From Oscillospiraceae bacterium (lineage in GTDB: Bacteria > Bacillota > Clostridia > Oscillospirales > CAG-272), in contig SVQK01000041.1 in assembly GCA_015065385.1 (NCBI GenBank), positions 1 to 64,000 of the forward strand: a DNA stretch of 64,000 nucleotides. The letters are read 5' to 3'. The position numbers and the translations under genes were made by a program. Each line of letters opens with the position of its first letter. Within the stretch, counting starts at the first letter, position 1. Positions 25,076 through 33,233 of the stretch are shown in pieces. The notes beneath the pieces were generated by a model. It worked only from the letters and a program-made list of their open reading frames with translations, was not told the origin of the DNA and did not search any database.

Positions 25076-25678
25076 ATGGTGATCACCTATACCATCAAAA
25101 ACAGTTTGTACGTCAACATGACGAACCACTGCACGAACCGGTGCGCGTTCTGCGTCCGGGACAGGCAGGGAGCCGGGGCCTTTCCGAATCTCTGGCTGGA
25201 GCGCGAACCGACGGTGGCCGAGGTCCTCGCGGATCTTTCGACCTACAAGAGCCTGAACCGGTTCGAGGAAATCGTGTTCTGCGGGTACGGGGAACCGACC
25301 TGCCGCCTGTACGACATGCTGGAGGTATGCAGACGTCTCCGCGAAGCGACCGCAACGCCGATCCGGGTGAACACCAACGGCCACGCCTCCCTGATCCTCA
25401 AGGAAAACACCGCGCCGCTCTTTCAGGGACTGGTGGACCGGGTCTCCATCAGTCTGAACGCCGCGGATCCTGAGACCTACGCCGCCCTCTGCCGCCCGCA
25501 CTTCGGGGAGGACGCCTACACGGGAGTCCTGAAATTCGCCCGGGAGATCGTCAAATACGTTCCCTCGGTGATCCTGACCGCCGTCCGGGGCACGATCCCG
25601 GACGAAGACCTCGACCGCTGCGCCGCCATTGCCAAAGAGCTGGGCGCCGGATTCCGAGTCAGAGAGCTGATCGAATAA
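25076..25678 (+). CDS. TatD-associated radical SAM protein
   Basis: The 200-residue protein has the radical SAM cluster motif CTNRCAFC (Cys19, Cys23, Cys26) followed by RDRQGAGAF, an FCGYGEPTCRL segment at the second strand and RVNTNGHA. This composition and its place directly after tatD match the family annotated as TatD-associated radical SAM proteins, whose reaction is unknown. It is short for a radical SAM enzyme, with only a partial barrel and no extra cluster domain. It has ACAGGAGG upstream and a strong terminator after it. Confidence 0.9.
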   Translation: MVITYTIKNSLYVNMTNHCTNRCAFCVRDRQGAGAFPNLWLEREPTVAEVLADLSTYKSLNRFEEIVFCGYGEPTCRLYDMLEVCRRLREATATPIRVNTNGHASLILKENTAPLFQGLVDRVSISLNAADPETYAALCRPHFGEDAYTGVLKFAREIVKYVPSVILTAVRGTIPDEDLDRCAAIAKELGAGFRVRELIE

Positions 25679-25687
25679 ACAACAAAC

Positions 25688-25752
25688 CCGCCGCGGGTGT
25701 CTGAACCGTCTCCGATCGAATCGGGACGGCAGAGAGTCCGCGGCGGTTTTTT
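25688..25752 (+). terminator. Terminator of the metG-tatD operon
   Basis: CCGCCGCGG (25688-25696) pairs perfectly with CCGCGGCGG (25738-25746), with an inner hairpin in the loop, and is followed by TTTTTT. The minus strand also has a T-rich side, so it may serve the convergent regulator gene as well. Confidence 0.9.
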
Positions 25753-25757
25753 AGGGA

Positions 25758-26588
25758 TCAGCCCTCATCCGGGGTCATAACGTCGATTCTGCGGGAGATC
25801 TCTTCGATCTGCGCGGGGTCATAGGGGGATCTTGTATAGCGGGTCGGGAAGTCGTTTTCGAACGCGGCGATCACGCGGTGCGCGATGTCCAGCTGGATCC
25901 GCGCCTTTTCCCTCTCCCCCTCCGCGGCGTAGTGATCGGCAAGGATGGAAAGCATCCGCAGAAGATGCTCGAGACAGAGGCATTTCTCCTTGTTGGCGGC
26001 CTCAAACCGTTCCTCCCCGTCTAAAAGCTCCGCCTTGACGGAGAGCGCGGAAAAATAGATCTCCGGGATCTTCCCAACCGCCTCCCTGCACATGGCGTCC
26101 TCTCCGAGGGATTTGTACGCCTCGGCCATGATCCGGTACGCGTCGATCCTGATTTCGTCGAACCGGGTGGACGCCGCGAGCTGTTTCCCTATTTCGATGA
26201 CTTCCTCCGCCCGCTCCGGAATCGGGATCGTCCCGATCAGGCAGTTCAGAAGGACCTCGTTCCCGGGATACTGCTTCAATCCCGCGCGGAGGATCCGTTC
26301 GCATTCCTCGGGGTTCCGGCATACGTCCCCCTTCCCCCACGCCTCGCTGTACGCGTCAACAATGGCTTCGACCTTTTTCTCCGTTTCATAGAGGTTGAAG
26401 TCAAAGAGCTCGTCCGTCGATACGCCGAAAAACGACGCGATCGCGGGGATCAGCATCACGTCCGGCATGGTCGAACCGTTCTCCCATTTGCTGATGGCCT
26501 GAAACGACACGCCGAGATGCTCCGCGAGCACCTCCTGCGAGAGTCCGCGCTGTTTTCTGAGGGTTCTGATTTTTTCTCCCAGTTTCAC
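25758..26588 (-). CDS. XRE-family regulator with TPR-like C-terminal region
   Basis: The first 65 residues are a Cro/CI helix-turn-helix (GLSQEVLAEHLGVSFQAISKWENGSTMPDVMLIPAIASFFGVSTDELF). The remaining 210 are all-helical with repeated pairs (VEAIVDAYSEAWGKGDV, AEEVIEIGKQLA, YRIMAEAYKSLGED) resembling tetratricopeptide repeats, as in quorum- or peptide-responsive regulators, though no ligand is evident. The total is 276 residues. It has its own promoter and converges on the metG-tatD-radical SAM operon. Confidence 0.85.
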   Translation of the reverse strand: MKLGEKIRTLRKQRGLSQEVLAEHLGVSFQAISKWENGSTMPDVMLIPAIASFFGVSTDELFDFNLYETEKKVEAIVDAYSEAWGKGDVCRNPEECERILRAGLKQYPGNEVLLNCLIGTIPIPERAEEVIEIGKQLAASTRFDEIRIDAYRIMAEAYKSLGEDAMCREAVGKIPEIYFSALSVKAELLDGEERFEAANKEKCLCLEHLLRMLSILADHYAAEGEREKARIQLDIAHRVIAAFENDFPTRYTRSPYDPAQIEEISRRIDVMTPDEG

Positions 26589-26640
26589 AATAGATCATTT
26601 CCTTTCAATCGAAATGGATCCGACGTCCGACCCTGCTGAC

Positions 26641-26669
26641 AGTATAGCCGTCCGGGAAGAAAAAAGCAA
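26641..26669 (-). promoter_or_regulatory. Promoter of the XRE/TPR regulator
   Basis: TTGCTT (26664-26669) and TATACT (26641-26646) on the minus strand are spaced by 17 nt, 52 nt upstream of the start. Confidence 0.75.
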
Positions 26670-26729
26670 TAACCCGTTCTTTGAAGAAAATTCAATCGCC
26701 GGTTGAATATTCGCCCTGCCCTGTTCGGG

Positions 26730-27845
26730 TCACAGCATCGCGGGGCTCTTCTTCATCCACGCGCCGGATTCGAGGCCGGTGAGAAAGGCGTACACCTCGT
26801 CGGCGCGGCGGTGGAGGGCGTACTGACGGGCCGCGGCCTGATCGAGATCGGAGGTGTCGGCGGGCTTCACGATCACGGGGATCCGCCCCTCGAACTCCCG
26901 CCGCCGCAGACCGGACAGAAGCGCCCTTCCCCCTTCGTTTGCGGCAAGGAGGACGGTAAAGCGCGGATTCTCCGACGGATCCCCCGGTCCGATCAGCGAG
27001 CGGAGCAGTTCCCGGCGGATCCTCGCGGCGGTGTATTTCTTCGTGGGAAGCCGCTCCATGAACGAAGCGGGATCGGTCACAGTCCCCGCAAGCCGCGCAG
27101 CGTACCGGAGCAGATCGCCCTCCTCCGATTCCCCGAGCCGGAGGCGGGCATGGGCGAAGAGCAGCCGCTCGAATTCCTCCTCCCGGCAGACGGCGGCCAG
27201 GGACAGCGGCTCGACGGCCTCCTCCGCCAAAAGGGGCCTCAGGGAATCCATGCCCCCCGCCCGGTATGCCGCTCTCAGCTCGCCCGCCGACGGGGTTCCG
27301 GTCATGCGGCGGACGGGCCGGAAAGCGGACATTCCCATCGCACGCCCGAAACGGACGTATTCGATCCCGAGCCGGTCGTTTCCGCCGCCGGGCTGTATGC
27401 CCATCTCCCGCATCACGGCGTCGAAGAGCGTACCGTTCCCGCCGTTCCGGAAGGTCCGCTCCGCCTCCCTCATCCGCCGCGCGAACTCCTCCGAGGCGCG
27501 GATTTCGGCTCCCCGCTCGAGCATGGGGAGATCCGCCGTCTCCGAGCCGAAGGTCATCGATTCCGCGCCGATCCCCCGGGCAGCGGCACATCCCCCTCTT
27601 GCGAAGTCCTCCGCGCCCGATCCGCACCACGGCCACGGCATCTCGACAACCAGATCCGCCCCGCAGCGCACGGCAGCCTCCGCCCGGGAATACTTGTCGA
27701 AGAGGGCAGGCGTCCCGCGCTGGGTGAAATGGCCGCTCATGACGCAGACCACCGCGTCCCCGCCCGATCCGGCCAGCTTCAAGAGATGCCGGTGTCCCGG
27801 GTGGATTGGGTTGAATTCACAAATAACCGCAGTCGTTCTCCGCAT
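26730..27845 (-). CDS. tmcAL: tRNA(Met) cytidine acetate ligase (TmcAL)
   Basis: TmcAL uses acetate and ATP to make N4-acetylcytidine at the wobble position of elongator tRNA(Met). The 371-residue protein has the nucleotidyltransferase HxGH signature in EFNPIHPGHRH, then VVCVMSGHFTQRGTPALFDK and the helical tRNA-binding C-terminal part. Length is slightly under the usual 380-400. It is divergent from ackA, whose product consumes or makes acetate; this ylbM-ackA neighbourhood is common in Clostridia. The ribosome site is weak (AGGATGAAAT). Confidence 0.9.
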   Translation of the reverse strand: MRRTTAVICEFNPIHPGHRHLLKLAGSGGDAVVCVMSGHFTQRGTPALFDKYSRAEAAVRCGADLVVEMPWPWCGSGAEDFARGGCAAARGIGAESMTFGSETADLPMLERGAEIRASEEFARRMREAERTFRNGGNGTLFDAVMREMGIQPGGGNDRLGIEYVRFGRAMGMSAFRPVRRMTGTPSAGELRAAYRAGGMDSLRPLLAEEAVEPLSLAAVCREEEFERLLFAHARLRLGESEEGDLLRYAARLAGTVTDPASFMERLPTKKYTAARIRRELLRSLIGPGDPSENPRFTVLLAANEGGRALLSGLRRREFEGRIPVIVKPADTSDLDQAAARQYALHRRADEVYAFLTGLESGAWMKKSPAML

Positions 27846-27879
27846 TTTTTATTTCATCCTACAAAGTGAATCAAAGTTC

Positions 27880-27908
27880 TTGTTTTTTGCGTCCCGTTCG
27901 GGTATAAT
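27880..27908 (+). promoter_or_regulatory. ackA promoter
   Basis: TTGTTT (27880-27885) and TATAAT (27903-27908) have a 17-nt spacer. A leader of about 50 nt with long T-runs precedes the CGGAGGA ribosome site. Confidence 0.75.
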
Positions 27909-27966
27909 TATATCCGGACTTTTTTGCTCTGTCAATTATTTTTTGTTTTTCGGAGGAAATTCCCCT

Positions 27967-29181
27967 ATGAAAGTTCTGGTTGTGAACGCCGGTTCCTCTT
28001 CCCTGAAGTACCAGCTCTTCGATACCGCCACCGAATCCGTCCTCGCCAAGGGCATCTGCGAGCGCATCGGCATCGACGGCCGCATCGAGCACCGCAAGGG
28101 TGAGAACGGCGAGAAGATGAAGGTCGAGATCCCGATGAAGGATCACGCCGTCGCCACCGAAGTCGTCATCAAGTACCTGACCGATCCCGAAGTCGGCGTC
28201 ATTTCCGACATGAACGAGATCGAGGGCGTCGGCCACCGTATCGTGCACGGCGGTCCCTACTTCTTCGAGTCCGTCCTTCTGAACGACGAAGTGCTGGACA
28301 AGCTCGAGCTCTGCCGCGACTTCGCGCCTCTGCACACCGGCCCGCACATCATGGGCATCAAGGGCTGTCTCGCCGTCATGCCCGACAAGCCGCAGGTTCT
28401 CGTCTTCGACACCGCGTTCCACCAGACCATGCCTCCGCAGGCCTACATGTACGGCATTTCCTGGGATATGTACGAGAAGTACCACATCCGCCGCTACGGC
28501 GCACACGGCACCTCCCACCGGTTCGTCGCCCGCGAAATGGCGAAGCTGCTTGACAAGCCCCTCGAGGAGACCAAGATCGTCACCTGCCACATCGGCAACG
28601 GCGCGTCCATCTCCGCGGTCAAGGGCGGCAAGTGCATCGACACCTCCATGGGGTTCACTCCTCTGGACGGCGTGATCATGGGCACCCGCTGCGGCTCCAT
28701 CGACCCGGCCATCGTTCCCTATATCATGGAGAAGGAAGGCTACACGCCCGCCGAAATGAGCGAGTACATGAACAAGAAGTGCGGCTTCCTCGGCATTTCC
28801 GGCATTTCCTCCGACTCCCGCGACATCGAGGCCGCCATCCTTGAGGGCAACGAGAGAGCGTATATTGCCGCCTCCACCCTCGCCTACCAGTGCAAGAAGT
28901 ACATCGGCTCCTACGCCGCCGCGATGAACGGTCTGGACGCAGTCGTGTGGACCGCCGGCATGGGCGAGAACAACCCCGAGCTGAGAGACCGCGCCTGCGC
29001 CGATATGGAATACTACGGCATCAAGATCGACCGCGAGCTCAACGCGAAGACCCACCACCAGCCGAACACCGTCGAACTCTCCACGCCCGATTCCAAGGTC
29101 AAGGTCTACGTCCTTCCCACGAACGAAGAGCTGATGATCGCCTCCGACACCGAAGAGATTGTCAACAAGCTGAAGAAATAA
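27967..29181 (+). CDS. ackA: Acetate kinase
   Basis: Acetate kinase interconverts acetyl phosphate plus ADP with acetate plus ATP, the energy-conserving last step of acetate fermentation. The 404-residue protein has the N-terminal VLVVNAGSSSLKYQLFD, the second signature GVGHRIVHGG, THRFVAREMAK, HIGNGASI, DTSMGFTPLDG and TAGMGENNP. The ATG at 27967 is fixed by homology and CGGAGGAAATTCCCCT upstream. Codon use is strongly biased to C-ending codons, suggesting high expression. No pta gene is in the window. A terminator follows directly. Confidence 0.98.
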   Translation: MKVLVVNAGSSSLKYQLFDTATESVLAKGICERIGIDGRIEHRKGENGEKMKVEIPMKDHAVATEVVIKYLTDPEVGVISDMNEIEGVGHRIVHGGPYFFESVLLNDEVLDKLELCRDFAPLHTGPHIMGIKGCLAVMPDKPQVLVFDTAFHQTMPPQAYMYGISWDMYEKYHIRRYGAHGTSHRFVAREMAKLLDKPLEETKIVTCHIGNGASISAVKGGKCIDTSMGFTPLDGVIMGTRCGSIDPAIVPYIMEKEGYTPAEMSEYMNKKCGFLGISGISSDSRDIEAAILEGNERAYIAASTLAYQCKKYIGSYAAAMNGLDAVVWTAGMGENNPELRDRACADMEYYGIKIDRELNAKTHHQPNTVELSTPDSKVKVYVLPTNEELMIASDTEEIVNKLKK

Positions 29182-29208
29182 GGATCCCGGCTGAGTTCCT
29201 GTCATACG

Positions 29209-29242
29209 AAAACGGTCTTTCCGAAGAAAGGCCGTTTTCTTT
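29209..29242 (+). terminator. ackA terminator
   Basis: AAAACGGTCTTTC (29209-29221) pairs with GAAAGGCCGTTTT (29226-29238) over 13 positions (one G-T pair) with a CGAA loop, followed by CTTT. Confidence 0.93.
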
Positions 29243-29245
29243 ATG

Positions 29246-30532
29246 TCATGGCTCGCGGATAAATCCGGGAAACCTCCCGTCCTGTATTCTCATCCCGCCG
29301 GGTTCAACGAGCATGGTATCCTGTGTGACGTTCGTGCCGTCATCGTCGTAGGTGAGCAGAATGACGTAAACTGTCTTTCCGGCTTCGCGGAACACGCCGC
29401 TGCACTCGCATCCGATCACCCGCGAATGCGGATCGAAGCCCGCCGCGGTCTCCGCCGCCACGGCTTCCGGATCGATCCCGACCCGTTCGGCGTACTCGTC
29501 GAGCGTCAGAAGCTCGTCCGAGGCGAGATCGAGAAAAACGTTGCGCACGGTGAGCGGGAATAGATAGGTCGAAGGCTCATCCGCGACCGCGGCGATGCAG
29601 AGGATCCCGTCCTCTTCCCACGCTTCCGTGTCGATGACCAGCCGCCAGTGATCGTAGGACAGCTGCGTCCCCTCCATGTAGCGGTCGTAAATCGCCCCGA
29701 ACTCGTCCCGGATGACGGCGTTGATCTCCTCCGTATGCGCCGAATCCGCCTCCAGCTCCATGATCCGCACGCACCGGTTGTGCTCCCTGTCCCCGGATAC
29801 TTCCCGGAGAACGTCCGTCAGCTTCCACGCCTTCGGGGAATCCTTGCCGGACGCGTAGCTTCTGTCGGTCAGGCTGTATTCCGCAATCAAAGCGTCCGCC
29901 GAGAACTCGGGGACGTTTTTGTGTTCCGCGTCGAAGGGATCGAGCGGCTCGACGGCGTCCCCCACGACCCACGCGTAGGACGTCCGGTGGTCTGTGCGGA
30001 CCATGTTCAGCTCAAAATTGAACTCCATTCCGCTGCTCTCCCCGGAATCGGCGTAGGTAAAGCTCATCATGCCGGAGACGGTGACGTTCGCCCAGTCCTC
30101 GCCGGATTCGGTCACGCCGGAGGTGCAGGGCGCGGCGAAGTCCTTGCGCGCGATCCCCTGCGCCGCCCGGATGTACCGGAACCACTTCGCCTTTTCCTGC
30201 CAGTACCGCGCGTTCCGTTTCAGAGCCTCGTAGGTGACTGCCTCCCCGTTCATGACCGCGCCGCCCGCCGGATCGAACTCCGCCAACGACGCGGCGGTGT
30301 ACTGCGTGAAGGCGTCGTCCTCCGAGAGATACGCGCTCCGAAGATACGCTTCGACAAAGGCCTCGGCGGCTTCCTCCGGTTCCATCCCGACCGTGGGAAG
30401 GGTCGGCGCGGGAGCCCCTTCTAAAGGCACGTCCGCGTCCGGGATCAGCTCTTCCCGGCTGGAACAGGAGACGAAGGTCAGAATCAGGAGAAACGCCAGC
30501 GAAAGGGCCAGCGCGCGGGCAAACGGTTTCAT
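29246..30532 (-). CDS. Lipoprotein of unknown function
   Basis: The 428-residue protein has a lipoprotein signal: MKPFAR, a hydrophobic core (ALALSLAFLLILTFVS) and the lipidated Cys23 in FVSCSS. A Pro/Glu-rich linker follows, then two similar-looking halves without a recognised domain; the first contains a four-helix-like segment (AAEAFVEAYLRSAYLSEDDAF) resembling small NTF2/DUF4878-type folds. It ends the minus-strand run that includes plsY, 91 nt upstream. It should be anchored on the outer face of the membrane. No function is proposed. Confidence 0.75.
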   Translation of the reverse strand: MKPFARALALSLAFLLILTFVSCSSREELIPDADVPLEGAPAPTLPTVGMEPEEAAEAFVEAYLRSAYLSEDDAFTQYTAASLAEFDPAGGAVMNGEAVTYEALKRNARYWQEKAKWFRYIRAAQGIARKDFAAPCTSGVTESGEDWANVTVSGMMSFTYADSGESSGMEFNFELNMVRTDHRTSYAWVVGDAVEPLDPFDAEHKNVPEFSADALIAEYSLTDRSYASGKDSPKAWKLTDVLREVSGDREHNRCVRIMELEADSAHTEEINAVIRDEFGAIYDRYMEGTQLSYDHWRLVIDTEAWEEDGILCIAAVADEPSTYLFPLTVRNVFLDLASDELLTLDEYAERVGIDPEAVAAETAAGFDPHSRVIGCECSGVFREAGKTVYVILLTYDDDGTNVTQDTMLVEPGGMRIQDGRFPGFIREP

Positions 30533-30622
30533 GAAAAACTCCTCTCATATCGGATACAATTAGACGCCGCATGCGCAGGAAAAGTTCCCGGTTCCATGCA
30601 GGCGCGGGGACTTCTCGGACCG

Positions 30623-31324
30623 CTATCCTCTTTTGCGCGGCGAGGGCGTTTGCGTCTGCGTTTCCCCGTCCGGATCCGCTTCGGCTCCGGTTTCCCGCTC
30701 GTTCCCGTTCGGCTCGGGATTGGGGTTGTGCGCGTGCTTGACGAGGGACACGCAGGACACCCCGGCGCATCCGATCCCGACGGCGGGCTGGGCAAGGGCG
30801 AATTCCAGCGCGAGCGCGGCGGGGATGAACAGCCCGAAGGTCACCATGCTCCGGCGGCTGTGGGGATCGATCTTCACGGCGACGGAGAAGAAGATATAAA
30901 GGGCGGCGAGGATCAGTCCGACCGGCGTGATCCAGAGCAGGGCGATCATCTCCCCGAAGATCACGGCAATGCACTTGCCCCCGCGGAATCCGTGCAGGAC
31001 GGAAAACGCGTGTCCCAGCACCGGCCCCATCATCACGAGCGCGAAAAGTCCGCGTCCGCCCGATGGCGGCATCCACTTCACCGCGGCGAACACCGGCAGA
31101 AATCCCTTCGCCATGTCGCAGAAGAGACAGCAGAGCCCCAGCTGCCAGCCGCAGAGCGTGAAGACGTTGGCCGCGCCGGGATTGCCGTCCGCGCTCTCCT
31201 TCGTGATATCGATATGCCGGAAGACGAGGGGAATCGCCCGGCAGAAATGGACGCTCCCGATGAGGTAGCCGCCCGCAAACAGAATGAACCAGAGGCCCCA
31301 CTCAGCTGAGGTGTGTCCGAACAT
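30623..31324 (-). CDS. plsY: Glycerol-3-phosphate acyltransferase PlsY-like membrane protein
   Basis: PlsY transfers an acyl group from acyl phosphate to glycerol-3-phosphate, the first step of phospholipid synthesis. The protein has the PlsY motifs GYLIGSV in the first helix, GNPGAANVF, and GHAFSVLHGFRGGKCIA, with five membrane helices. The last 45 residues are a hydrophilic Pro/Glu/Thr-rich tail (after KHAHNPNPEPNGN) not normal for the family. The start overlaps the 3' end of the upstream glycosyltransferase gene by 23 bp. In many Bacillota a second, non-essential PlsY paralog exists, so whether this is the sole copy is unknown. Confidence 0.88.
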   Translation of the reverse strand: MFGHTSAEWGLWFILFAGGYLIGSVHFCRAIPLVFRHIDITKESADGNPGAANVFTLCGWQLGLCCLFCDMAKGFLPVFAAVKWMPPSGGRGLFALVMMGPVLGHAFSVLHGFRGGKCIAVIFGEMIALLWITPVGLILAALYIFFSVAVKIDPHSRRSMVTFGLFIPAALALEFALAQPAVGIGCAGVSCVSLVKHAHNPNPEPNGNERETGAEADPDGETQTQTPSPRKRG

Positions 31325-32414
31325 ATCCGATCACCCGGTCGGCGGCGTCGGGGCGGATGTTCTCCCTCTGCGCGCGCCGCATGCTTTCCCTTTCTTCCTC
31401 GTTTTCCGCCAGCCTGACCGCCGCGGCAGCCGCTTCGTCGATTCTCTTCTCGCACAGGGACATGGAGCGGGCGGAGAAAAACGCGGCGTTTTTCGTCTCG
31501 CAGCCGGGTATGGTCATCATGTGGACGATGGGGACTCCCGCCGCCGCAGCCTCGGTGCTGGACAGGCCCCCGGCCTTTGTGACCGTGACGTCCGCCGCCT
31601 TCATCCAGAGGTGTACGTCCCGGGTAAATCCGACGGTCAGAATCCCGGGAAAATCCGCCCACCGTTTTTCAAGATCCCGCTTCAGCTTCTCGTTCCGGCC
31701 CGTCAGCACTGCGATGCGGTCCCTGTTTCCGACGCGCCATGCCAGAGCGGAGGTGAGCTTTGCCATATTGGAGCACCCCACGCCGCCGGACATGACGAGA
31801 TAGAGCCGCTCCGCCTCCCCGATCCCGAGCTTCTCCCGGGCTGCCTCGCGCGTCATCTCCTCCCCGAACCGCGCGCTGACGGGAATACCCGTCGGGATCA
31901 GCCGCGCCCGATCGATGCCCTTCTTCACGGCCTCCTCCGTCAGATCGGGATGGGGCAGGAAGACAGCGTCCAGATCCGGTTCCGCGAAAAACGGGATGAG
32001 GGTGTAGTCCGTCAGCACCCCGAAGGACGGAACGGACGAAAATCCCTTCCGGCGGGCGGCGCACATCCCCTCCATCCCGTAGAGGTGGGTGGAAATCACG
32101 GCGTCAAATCCCCCGTCCGTCACAAACCGTCCCAGCTTTTCGGCATACAGGGCGTTGGCGGCGTAGATGGGGGAGGGCAGTCGGGAGCGGTCGTACAGAT
32201 CCCCGATCCGGTAGACGGCGCCGAAAAGGGCGGGAACGCGCCGGATCATGCCGTTGTACGCTCCCGCGACCGCACGCCGCGCCGTTTCTCCGCCAAAGGC
32301 CACGGGATCGCGCATTTCCGCATCCGCGTTCTGCCTCCGCGCCGCCTCGAGAAGAGCCCTGGCCGCACTGTTGTGACCGTCCCCGGTGGAGCAGCTCAAA
32401 ATCAAAAGTCGCAT
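31302..32414 (-). CDS. Diacylglycerol glucosyltransferase-like protein (GT28, UgtP/MGDG synthase family)
   Basis: The 370-residue protein is a GT-B glycosyltransferase of the MGDG-synthase/UgtP/MurG kind. The N-terminal ILSCSTGDGHNSAARAL is the family's acceptor-side motif, and the C-terminal VTKAGGLSSTEAAAAGVPIV and IPGCETKNAAFF are the nucleotide-sugar-binding motifs. It probably transfers glucose or a similar sugar to diacylglycerol at the inner membrane face. Overlap with plsY suggests shared expression for membrane lipid synthesis. GGAATTGATATG precedes the start without a strong ribosome site. Confidence 0.85.
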   Translation of the reverse strand: MRLLILSCSTGDGHNSAARALLEAARRQNADAEMRDPVAFGGETARRAVAGAYNGMIRRVPALFGAVYRIGDLYDRSRLPSPIYAANALYAEKLGRFVTDGGFDAVISTHLYGMEGMCAARRKGFSSVPSFGVLTDYTLIPFFAEPDLDAVFLPHPDLTEEAVKKGIDRARLIPTGIPVSARFGEEMTREAAREKLGIGEAERLYLVMSGGVGCSNMAKLTSALAWRVGNRDRIAVLTGRNEKLKRDLEKRWADFPGILTVGFTRDVHLWMKAADVTVTKAGGLSSTEAAAAGVPIVHMMTIPGCETKNAAFFSARSMSLCEKRIDEAAAAAVRLAENEEERESMRRAQRENIRPDAADRVIGYVRTHLS

Positions 32415-32457
32415 ATCAATTCCCCTGCTGTCAAATCCCGCGCGGTGAAGGGGGAGT

Positions 32458-33189
32458 TCAGCCCGACAGTCCGGCGCGGTAGTCCCGCACGATGTCCCCG
32501 AGATCGGAAAAGCGGTCCACCTTCACGAAATCGAACTCCGAGCGGTACACGCATTCGTCGTTGCCGCCGGTTCCGTAGTCGTCGCCGAAATAAGTGACCT
32601 CTCCCCGGTCGTATCCCTCGTCCTCGCAGAAGCGGGTCAGGGCGTAATACTTGTTGTACGGCTTCGGCGCCATATCGAACGAGGAGGATCCGCCCACGAA
32701 GACGGTGTACTCCGGGAACGCCGCAGCCACGTCTGCGAACACCGCCCGTCTCTTGGCCCGGGTGGGGTCGAAGAGGAGCTTGTCGGCGATGGGCGCCTTC
32801 GTGCCGAGCAGGGGGAAGGTCACGCAGCCGGACGGGTGGAACTCGACGCTCTCCCCGCGGAACTCGGTGAACCCGATCTTCTCACGGAGCGCTGCGATCC
32901 GCTCCGAAACCGACGCCCGGTCGCAGGGGAGGGACAGGTCCCGGATGAACTCCAGATCCCCCTTGTCCTCGCGGTAGACGGCGTACTGGAGGCCGTAGTT
33001 GCCCACGATATCCATCGGATACTCCCTGAGCTGGGCGAAAATGCGCCGCGCCTGCCCCGCTCCGAGGATCATCAGTCGGAATCCGTCCCGCTTCAGTCCG
33101 TCGAGCAGGGCGATATTCTCATCGGTGATCCAGGTGCGGTGCTCCGTCAGCGTGCCGTCCAGATCGAACGCAAATACCTTTTTCTCCAT
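32458..33189 (-). CDS. HAD-IIB phosphatase, phosphomannomutase-like
   Basis: The 243-residue protein has the HAD motif I AFDLDGTLTEHR with both catalytic aspartates and a C2B cap. The late motif FGDDYGTGGNDECVY is close to the FGDxxxxGGND signature of the eukaryotic-type phosphomannomutase family, and the AGAQARRIFAQ segment follows motif II. It could therefore be a sugar phosphomutase or a sugar-phosphate phosphatase; sequence alone does not decide. ATG 33189 follows CAGGAGGC, while the open frame extends far upstream. It lies between rqcH and the glycosyltransferase. Confidence 0.85.
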   Translation of the reverse strand: MEKKVFAFDLDGTLTEHRTWITDENIALLDGLKRDGFRLMILGAGQARRIFAQLREYPMDIVGNYGLQYAVYREDKGDLEFIRDLSLPCDRASVSERIAALREKIGFTEFRGESVEFHPSGCVTFPLLGTKAPIADKLLFDPTRAKRRAVFADVAAAFPEYTVFVGGSSSFDMAPKPYNKYYALTRFCEDEGYDRGEVTYFGDDYGTGGNDECVYRSEFDFVKVDRFSDLGDIVRDYRAGLSG

Positions 33190-33233
33190 GATCGAGCCTC
33201 CTGAGATGAAAGATTGCTCCCGCTCGGGGGGAT

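Noticed and set aside
23451-25501. Large minus-strand frames opposite metG and tatD
   Set aside because: Both real genes are unmistakable on the plus strand; the opposing translations are Arg/Gly/Val-rich artefacts of high GC third positions.
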